A DNA stretch of 64,000 nucleotides, taken from assembly GCF_033763495.1 (NCBI RefSeq), contig NZ_JANRKL010000048.1:10533-74532 (forward strand), written 5' to 3'. The stretch is from Haliscomenobacter sp033763495 (GTDB lineage Bacteria; Bacteroidota; Bacteroidia; Chitinophagales; Saprospiraceae). Below the pieces are notes generated by a model. The model was given only the letters and a program-made list of their open reading frames with translations. It ran no database searches and was not told the origin of the DNA. Of this stretch, positions 59,137 to 64,000 are shown piece after piece (the stretch's first letter is position 1; each line of letters opens with the position of its first letter). Position numbers and translations under genes: made by a program.

Positions 59137-59793
59137 TTAATGCTTCTTCAACTTATCCGCAAACTCCTTCCGAAACTTTGTCACCTTTGGCGTGATCACA
59201 AAAGTGCAGTAAGAGTTCCGATTTCCCACCAGGCTGTAATAATCCTGATGGTAATCCTCCGCAGGATAAAAATCGAGCAGAGGCTCCAGAGTAGTTACAA
59301 TTGGATCATCCCACAAAGTGGAAGCCACCTCTTTAATCGACTTTTCCGCAATGGCTTTTTGGCGATCATCCTTGTAAAAAATAGCGGAACGGTACTGTGG
59401 ACCCACATCTGCACCTTGGCGATTGAGGGTGGTGGGATCGTGGGTGCTCCAGAAGATGCGCAGGATGTCTTCCAACGCAATGACATTGGGATTAAAGGTC
59501 ACCTGAACAGCTTCTGCATGGCCAGTCATACCTGAACATACCGCCTTGTAGTTGGCATCGATGTCGGAGCCACCTGAATAACCCGATACGGTAGAATATA
59601 CGCCTTCCACTTCCTGGTAAATCGCCTCTACACACCAAAAGCATCCACCGGCAAGGGTGATGGATTCTTTGTCAGCGGCGGCAATCTTATCTGTTTTCAT
59701 ATCCTTGGTTTGTGCGTTGATGCTGGCCTGGTTATGGCAGGCACTTGCAAAGAATAAAAAACCCAAACTCAGGGCAAAAAGTTTGTTTTTCAT
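59137..59793 (-). CDS. msrA: Peptide-methionine (S)-S-oxide reductase, lipoprotein form
   Basis: 218 residues. Lipoprotein leader with lipobox FASAC (Cys19), so the enzyme is tethered in the periplasm or outer membrane. The MsrA domain (about 45-215) has the catalytic GGCFWCVEA (nucleophile Cys51, second Cys54), YSGGSDIDANYKAVCSGMTGH with EAVQVTFNP, and YFSTHDP-like sequence FWSTHDPTTLNRQGADVGP followed by QYRSAIFY. It reduces methionine-S-sulfoxide in exported proteins and fits with the exported superoxide dismutase as envelope oxidant defence. Electron donor not encoded nearby. Confidence 0.95.
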   Translation of the reverse strand: MKNKLFALSLGFLFFASACHNQASINAQTKDMKTDKIAAADKESITLAGGCFWCVEAIYQEVEGVYSTVSGYSGGSDIDANYKAVCSGMTGHAEAVQVTFNPNVIALEDILRIFWSTHDPTTLNRQGADVGPQYRSAIFYKDDRQKAIAEKSIKEVASTLWDDPIVTTLEPLLDFYPAEDYHQDYYSLVGNRNSYCTFVITPKVTKFRKEFADKLKKH

Positions 59794-59930
59794 TGATGAT
59801 TGATGTTGGTCTAAAGAATATCGAAGACGAATAAAGAATGACGAAGCTTCGTTTTCATCAAAGGTACAAACGAAGTTAGCTACTTTTTGGTTTGAAACAA
59901 GCTACTGAAACGGTACGGTGGCGACAATCA

Positions 59931-60734
59931 TCAGTATGCAGCCACCACAGCTGGTGCATCTTCCTGAAAAAACTGAATCTGGTTTTGCGCTTCTGGATTG
60001 ATTTTTCCTAAAAACAGGCGCAAAGCCTCCTTTTTTCCCTGGGTCAAAGGATAACTGATGTACTTGGTGAAATAGGTATTCAGGTCAAAATCGGGCTGCG
60101 CCGGCAACAAATAAATCAGCTCAGGAATGTAGTCCAGCCCAGTTTTTAAAGCCGCATTGAACCGTTGGATGAAAGCTGGATCGAGTGGTCGGGTACTCAC
60201 CCAAGCTGCAAACACAAAGGGCAAACCCGTATGCTGCAACCAGGCTTCTCCCAGATCATATACAAAAGGGAATTTGGATTCGAGCCCCATGGTGCGGTCA
60301 CCAATCAACAAAGCGCCAGTATCACCCTGAATTTTATGTTCAAAACCAGGCTTGGCTGGGAGCAGTGCTGCGCCCATCTTCCAATATTCCTTTACCAGGA
60401 TTCGCGCCAACTCCACCGATGTCCGCGAGTGGTAATCCAAGTAAATGGTTTTGAGCTCTTCCAGTGGTTTTTCGGCATAAATACACACCGTTTTGACCGC
60501 GCCTTCGGCACCAATGCAATAATCAGAAACAATGTAAGCCTGCGCCAACTCGGGCAGAATGGCTATGGGCACCAAACCTAAATCGGCTTGCCCACTGCGC
60601 AATTTTTCGGCACAAATGGAGGGAATGTCCAATTGCAAGTCCAACTCCGCCGCTACCGGACTTTTGAACAATCCATAAAGCAGTGGCTTGGTATTCAAAT
60701 AACTGACTGCGGTAACCCGAATTTTGTCGTTCAT
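59931..60734 (-). CDS. mqnA: Chorismate dehydratase of the futalosine menaquinone pathway
   Basis: 267 residues, periplasmic-binding-protein-like fold without signal peptide. Family landmarks: VTAVSYLNTKPLLYGL at the N-terminus, SGQADLGLVPIAILPEL, YIVSDYCIGAEGAVKTVCIY, TIYLDYHSRTSVELARILVK, and ALLIGDRTMGLE. MqnA converts chorismate to 3-[(1-carboxyvinyl)oxy]benzoate, the first step of the futalosine route. mqnE for the next step is encoded ~740 bp away on the same strand with a phosphatase gene in between, so this is a partial mqn cluster. Confidence 0.93.
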   Translation of the reverse strand: MNDKIRVTAVSYLNTKPLLYGLFKSPVAAELDLQLDIPSICAEKLRSGQADLGLVPIAILPELAQAYIVSDYCIGAEGAVKTVCIYAEKPLEELKTIYLDYHSRTSVELARILVKEYWKMGAALLPAKPGFEHKIQGDTGALLIGDRTMGLESKFPFVYDLGEAWLQHTGLPFVFAAWVSTRPLDPAFIQRFNAALKTGLDYIPELIYLLPAQPDFDLNTYFTKYISYPLTQGKKEALRLFLGKINPEAQNQIQFFQEDAPAVVAAY

Positions 60735-60751
60735 GTTAACTTTGCTAAGAC

Positions 60752-61372
60752 CTATAGACTTGGAATGTTTTCCAGGTGACTTAGGTCATTTTCCAGTTCA
60801 AAATGAAAGCTTTCGCCATCGTAACTCAACTTGTACAAGCCTGTATTCGCATGGTGGAAGTGATCCATTTGGTACAGCGGTTTGTCCTTGAGGACACACA
60901 TCAGGCAACGCATAGCCCGGCCGTGGCTGCACACCAGTATTAGTTTTTCAGGGCGAACCTTCAGGTGATCCACAAAATGCTGCATCCGCTTGGCCAATTC
61001 TTGTGCACTTTCACCACCGTCAATTTTGGCGTCGTAATTTTCAGATTTCCAGTGCCGGACCAGGGTGCTGTATTCTTCATGCATTTGAGGAGTATTCTGC
61101 TGTCCCTCGTGAACACCCCAGCTTATTTCGTTGATTTCGGGCCATTGTTCCCAGGGTACTCCGGAATCAATAAATCCTTGTACAGTTTGATGCGTGCGGC
61201 GTAGGGCTGAAGTAAGCACTACTTCGAAAGGCAGATCCGCATAGCGTTGGAAAAATGCCTGGGCCTGCTGCCTTCCCAATTCGTTCAAATGAGTGTCTAC
61301 TCCGCTGCCTTGTACAATGCCATTGCGGTTGAGGTCAGTTTCGCCGTGTCGGATGATATAGATGCTTTTCAT
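60752..61372 (-). CDS. Histidine phosphatase family protein
   Basis: 206 residues. Phosphoglycerate-mutase-like fold: IYIIRHGETDLNRNGIVQGS with the catalytic His in RHGE, LNELGRQQAQAFFQRYADLP, LTSALRRTHQT with the conserved Arg, EINEISWGVHEGQQ with the Glu, and LILVCSHGRAMRCLM with the second His. Catalytic residues complete; substrate unknown (phospho-sugars, cobalamin intermediates or others). It lies between mqnE and mqnA, 17 bp upstream of mqnA, so it probably shares a transcript with mqnA. Confidence 0.93.
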   Translation of the reverse strand: MKSIYIIRHGETDLNRNGIVQGSGVDTHLNELGRQQAQAFFQRYADLPFEVVLTSALRRTHQTVQGFIDSGVPWEQWPEINEISWGVHEGQQNTPQMHEEYSTLVRHWKSENYDAKIDGGESAQELAKRMQHFVDHLKVRPEKLILVCSHGRAMRCLMCVLKDKPLYQMDHFHHANTGLYKLSYDGESFHFELENDLSHLENIPSL

Positions 61373-61388
61373 AATTGTTGGTAGTGGA

Positions 61389-61474
61389 GGAGTTGAGAAG
61401 TTGAGGAGTTTAGAATCCCTTGCGTCTAAGCCGCTGTGGTAACCTAAACTCCTAAACTGCTCAACTGCTCAACC
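61389..61474. repeat. Imperfect inverted repeat of GTTGAG/GTTTAG units between mqnE and the phosphatase gene
   Basis: The left arm (about 61389-61413) reads as tandem GAGTTGAGAAGTTGAGGAGTTTAG-type units; the right arm (about 61444-61474) is an imperfect reverse complement with an additional unit. It fills the 103-bp gap between mqnE and the phosphatase gene. Related in unit sequence to the element at 62781-62902. Confidence 0.7.
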
Positions 61475-61475
61475 A

Positions 61476-62675
61476 TTAGTTATTGACCACCGGCAAATCC
61501 AGGTAGCCACGGAATTGATGGTCTTCTTCAAAAACTACATCGCTGTAGTCCTGAATAACGTTGTAAAGGGTATCTCGTTCGATGGGGCGGCGACCTACAC
61601 TACGGATGAGTTTTACCAATTCTGGGGTACTCATAGCCGGGTTTTGTTCTTCTGAACCAGCCATTGAATAAATTTTGGTGGTATCGTCAATGGTACCATC
61701 GATGTCGTCTACGCCAAAAGATAGCGCCATTTGGGCCACGTTGCGGCTGATCATGGGCCAATAGGCTTTGATGTGGCCAAAATTGTCGAGGTAAATTCGA
61801 CTTACAGCGTAATTGCGCAAATCTTCAATCGTGCTCACCTCCGGAATATGGGACATTTCATTGTCCTGATTGCGGAATTTAAGTGGGATGAAGGTCTGAA
61901 AGCCTCCGGTTTTATCCTGGAGTTTGCGCAATTCATCCAGGTGGTGGATGCGGTGGCTGTAATTTTCAATGTGGCCGTAAAGCATGGTAGCGTTGGACTT
62001 GCGCCCCAACTCGTGCCAAATTTCATGCATTCTAAGCCATTGTTCACCCGTACACTTGTCTCCGGCAATTTGCTCGCGGATTTCCGGATGGAAAATTTCT
62101 GCTCCTCCGCCGGGCAGTGAGTCAACCCCTGAATCGGCAATCATTTTCATGCCATCTTCATAACTCACTTTGGCCTTTTTGAAGATGTAGTGATATTCAA
62201 CCGGAGTGAGTGCCTTGATGTGCAACTCGGGCCGATGTGCCTTAATGCGTTTGAACAAGTCCACATAAAAAGGTAAATCGTATTGGGGCAATACACCTCC
62301 TACGATGTGAACCTCAGTAACTGGCTCATTGTCGTACTTGTACACGATGTCCAACATTTGCTCGGCGGTGTATTCCCAACCTTCATGACGTTGTTTGATC
62401 AAGCGGGAATAAGAGCAGAATTTACAGGTATAAACACAAAGATTGGTAGGCTCAATGTGGAAATTGCGGTTAAAATAGGTATTGCCACCTTGTTTTTGTT
62501 CACGAACAAAATTGGCCAAAACGCCCAGGTAACCCAAATCGGCCTCTTCAAATAGGAAAATCCCTTCAGCTGGACTGAGGCGTTGTTGGTGTGCCACTTT
62601 TTCAGCAATGTCGCGGAGTGGTTTGGCCAATGACGGATCCTTGAGTAAAGTATCCAAAGTTGTGGTAGATGACAT
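61476..62675 (-). CDS. mqnE: Aminodeoxyfutalosine synthase (radical SAM)
   Basis: 399 residues. Radical SAM cluster motif CVYTCKFCSY (CxxxCxxC), HIEPTNLCVY before it, EVHIVGGVLPQYDLPFYVDL, IKALTPVEYHYIF, DSLPGGGAEIF with the GGGAEIF signature that points to MqnE rather than MqnC, and NATMLYGHIENYSHR. It joins the carboxyvinyloxybenzoate made by MqnA to SAM-derived adenosyl, giving aminodeoxyfutalosine. Together with mqnA it shows menaquinone is made by the futalosine route. A -7 promoter-like box lies 23 bp upstream. Confidence 0.93.
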   Translation of the reverse strand: MSSTTTLDTLLKDPSLAKPLRDIAEKVAHQQRLSPAEGIFLFEEADLGYLGVLANFVREQKQGGNTYFNRNFHIEPTNLCVYTCKFCSYSRLIKQRHEGWEYTAEQMLDIVYKYDNEPVTEVHIVGGVLPQYDLPFYVDLFKRIKAHRPELHIKALTPVEYHYIFKKAKVSYEDGMKMIADSGVDSLPGGGAEIFHPEIREQIAGDKCTGEQWLRMHEIWHELGRKSNATMLYGHIENYSHRIHHLDELRKLQDKTGGFQTFIPLKFRNQDNEMSHIPEVSTIEDLRNYAVSRIYLDNFGHIKAYWPMISRNVAQMALSFGVDDIDGTIDDTTKIYSMAGSEEQNPAMSTPELVKLIRSVGRRPIERDTLYNVIQDYSDVVFEEDHQFRGYLDLPVVNN

Positions 62676-62697
62676 GTGCGTGTGTTGAACTTGTTTG

Positions 62698-62705
62698 CAA
62701 ATCTA
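62698..62705 (-). promoter_or_regulatory. Candidate promoter -7 box for mqnE
   Basis: TAGATTTG on the minus strand fits TAnnTTTG and ends 23 bp before the mqnE ATG. The -33 region is only weakly matched, so this is tentative. Confidence 0.35.
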
Positions 62706-62780
62706 ACAAACTTTCTGAAGTTTCAGTTTTAATTGAAAGGTGTTTTTTTTCAACTCCGCAAAGTTAAGGGAAAGTTGAGG

Positions 62781-62902
62781 AGTTTAGGCTTGAAAAGTTG
62801 AAGAGATGGGGGTGACAAAATTTACCACGATTTAGTCACAAATTTTTAAAGAGAATTCCGAAACTTGCGTAATCGAACATTTCAACTTTTCAAGCCTAAA
62901 CT
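62781..62902. repeat. Perfect 22-bp inverted repeat upstream of the GT2 gene
   Basis: AGTTTAGGCTTGAAAAGTTG plus two more bases (62781-62802) is exactly complementary to 62881-62902, with a 78-nt loop. It lies in the divergent 5' region of mqnE and the GT2 gene, so it is not a terminator of either. The right arm overlaps the upstream end of the GT2 reading frame, supporting a start downstream of it. Confidence 0.85.
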
Positions 62903-62909
62903 TTTCAAC

Positions 62910-63803
62910 TTGCTCTCCATTCTCCTACCGATCTACAACTACAATGTCACTCATTTGGTGACGGAATTGCGCCGCCAAGCTGAAGCAGAGGGGGTTGTTT
63001 ACGAAATTTGTTTATTAGATGATGCCTCATCTGAAGAATTCCAGGTTTCAAATCGGGATTTGATTCGAAAAACCAACATCCGCTACGAAGAATTGCCCCA
63101 AAACATTGGGCGTTCAGCCATCCGCAATCGACTTGTAAAAATGGCCAAATTTGATTATTTGTTGTTTATGGATTGTGATTCAGGCGTACTGATGCCCAAT
63201 TATATCCGAACCTATTTGGAGGTCTTGCACCCGCAGCGTTTGTTGTACGGTGGCCGTGCTTATCTGCCCAAACCGCCTTCCGACCCGCAGTATCTGCTGC
63301 ATTGGCATTACGGGAGGCAGCGGGAACAGAAAGATTTTTTGGAGCGGCAAAAAAATCCCTACCATTCTTTTATGACCAATAATTTTTTAATCCCTAAATC
63401 CATCTTTTCCAGCATCACTTTTGACGAAAGTTTACGCAACTATGGCCATGAGGACACTTTATTCGGGATGGAATTGGCCAAAATGAACATTGAAATTCTA
63501 CACCTCAATAACCCATTGTTACATCTGGGATTGGAAAGCGCCAGCGTTTTTTTGGCCAAAACCAAAATGGCGGTCGACAATCTGGCACAATTGCAACAGC
63601 AAGGAAAAAGGGTCGAAACACGCTTGAGCCAAACTTACACCCAACTCATCCGCTGGAAACTACTCCCTGGAGTGGCCTGGGGGCTAAAAATGCTCCGGCC
63701 TTTCCTTTTAAAACACTTGCAAAGGCCCCAAAAGGTGGATTTGCGCTACCTTGATTTGTACAAAATGGATTTGTACATCCAAGCCATGCATAAAGCAGTT
63801 TGA
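62910..63803 (+). CDS. GT2 family glycosyltransferase
   Basis: About 297 residues from the TTG at 62910, which places the start at the first beta strand LSILLPIYNYNVTHLV; an earlier TTG at 62865 would translate the inverted-repeat arm and is less likely. There is no ATG near the front. GT-A landmarks: CLLDDASSEEF, NIGRSAIRNRLVKMAK, the DxD-like LLFMDCDSGV, FMTNNFLIPKSIF, and NYGHEDTLFGMELAK (the catalytic-region Glu-Asp). Sugar transferred unknown. It is not in the main glycan cluster and diverges from mqnE. Confidence 0.85.
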   Translation: MLSILLPIYNYNVTHLVTELRRQAEAEGVVYEICLLDDASSEEFQVSNRDLIRKTNIRYEELPQNIGRSAIRNRLVKMAKFDYLLFMDCDSGVLMPNYIRTYLEVLHPQRLLYGGRAYLPKPPSDPQYLLHWHYGRQREQKDFLERQKNPYHSFMTNNFLIPKSIFSSITFDESLRNYGHEDTLFGMELAKMNIEILHLNNPLLHLGLESASVFLAKTKMAVDNLAQLQQQGKRVETRLSQTYTQLIRWKLLPGVAWGLKMLRPFLLKHLQRPQKVDLRYLDLYKMDLYIQAMHKAV

Positions 63804-63847
63804 TTTTTCAAGCTTTTGAAATTGTAAAACCCCAATTTTTTCCATCC

Positions 63848-63877
63848 TTTGTAAAGAATGCATTTATTCTATCTTTG
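63848..63877 (+). promoter_or_regulatory. Bacteroidota-type promoter for ilvC
   Basis: TTTG (63848-63851), an 18-nt spacer and TATCTTTG (63870-63877) match the Bacteroidota -33 TTTG and -7 TAnnTTTG consensus very well; the ilvC ATG follows 44 bp later. The best-looking promoter in the window. Confidence 0.75.
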
Positions 63878-63920
63878 CGCCCATCCTTTTTTGAAAACTC
63901 ATTATAAACACAAATATCTT

Positions 63921-64000
63921 ATGGCAAAGCTCAACTTTGGCGGCGTAGAAGAAAACGTGGTTACCCGCGAAGAGTTCCCGCTCGAAAAGGCTCTGGAAGT
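63921..64000 (+). CDS. ilvC: Ketol-acid reductoisomerase, N-terminal fragment (cut by window edge)
   Basis: Only the first 26 residues are in the window: MAKLNFGGVEENVVTREEFP and the following LEKALE. This start is characteristic of Bacteroidota IlvC proteins. The enzyme converts acetolactate or acetohydroxybutyrate to dihydroxy acids with NADPH in branched-chain amino acid synthesis. A strong promoter precedes it. Identification rests on the N-terminus alone. Confidence 0.8.
   Translation, partial: MAKLNFGGVEENVVTREEFPLEKALE

Noticed and set aside
62865..62909. TTG start for the GT2 gene at 62865
   Set aside because: It would translate the right arm of the 22-bp inverted repeat into protein; the glycosyltransferase fold begins after the TTG at 62910. 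The choice remains uncertain because neither site has a good ribosome binding site.
1..64000. CRISPR arrays, tRNA/rRNA genes, prophage or intact insertion sequences
   Set aside because: No regularly spaced direct repeats with unique spacers, no cloverleaf-like sequences and no transposase or phage structural genes were found on reading through; only a nuclease-family remnant at 5089-5370 hints at past mobile activity.

Overview
The window comes from a member of the Bacteroidota, most likely a Saprospiria lineage resembling Haliscomenobacter (inference from protein style only). Indicators are a LytTR/LytS-type two-component pair, BlaI/BlaR1-like regulation, futalosine-pathway menaquinone genes (mqnA, mqnE), lipoproteins with Bacteroidota-type lipoboxes, proteins carrying TonB-plug-like modules, and promoters that fit the Bacteroidota TTG / TAnnTTTG consensus rather than the E. 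coli one. No rRNA, tRNA, CRISPR array, intact insertion sequence or prophage was seen. Both ends cut a gene: a histidine kinase on the left and ilvC on the right.

Layout. 0-4 kb: two-component pair, kdsB, a LysM protein and cystathionine beta-synthase. 4.1-5.9 kb: a small AT-richer accessory island with a DUF2004-like gene between hairpin elements, an internally deleted remnant of a PD-(D/E)XK (Rpn/transposase-like) gene, and an SRPBCC protein. 5.9-11.6 kb: copper P-type ATPase, an exported Fe/Mn superoxide dismutase, a CBS-domain protein, an NhaD antiporter and a coiled-coil lipoprotein. 11.7-17.1 kb: a 1119-residue caspase/alpha-beta-hydrolase fusion, divergent from an ECF sigma factor and its membrane partner. 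17.2-31.2 kb: Uma2 proteins, a MOSC protein, a TPR histidine kinase with its LuxR-type regulator, a DbpA-type helicase, an HscA-like Hsp70, a BlaI / M56 peptidase pair and an atypical pyruvate kinase.

31.4-39.4 kb is the most coherent unusual system: Anbu (a proteasome-like peptidase), a circularly permuted ATP-grasp enzyme, an alpha-E protein and a transglutaminase-like protein in one direction, with a giant transglutaminase-DUF2126 protein divergent from them. The gene association is known from comparative genomics, but its product and substrate are not. 39.4-47.2 kb: a nadR-pnuC salvage operon, a large zinc metalloprotease, an MbnP-like lipoprotein, a DEDDh exonuclease, apbE and doxX.

47.3-56.5 kb is a tightly packed surface-glycan cluster: four multi-membrane GT-C-like proteins, an FkbM methyltransferase, a dolichol-phosphate-mannose-synthase-like GT2 and a lipoprotein. 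Three of these proteins end in what looks like the same beta-sandwich module. 56.6-64 kb: an AraC regulator, an acyltransferase, msrA, mqnA, a phosphatase, mqnE, a GT2 and the start of ilvC. Several intergenic gaps, mostly at gene ends, are filled by long inverted repeats built from 6-8 bp units (CTTAGGTG-, GTTGAG- and GATGAAAG-like) or by the GTAGAGACGCA palindrome.
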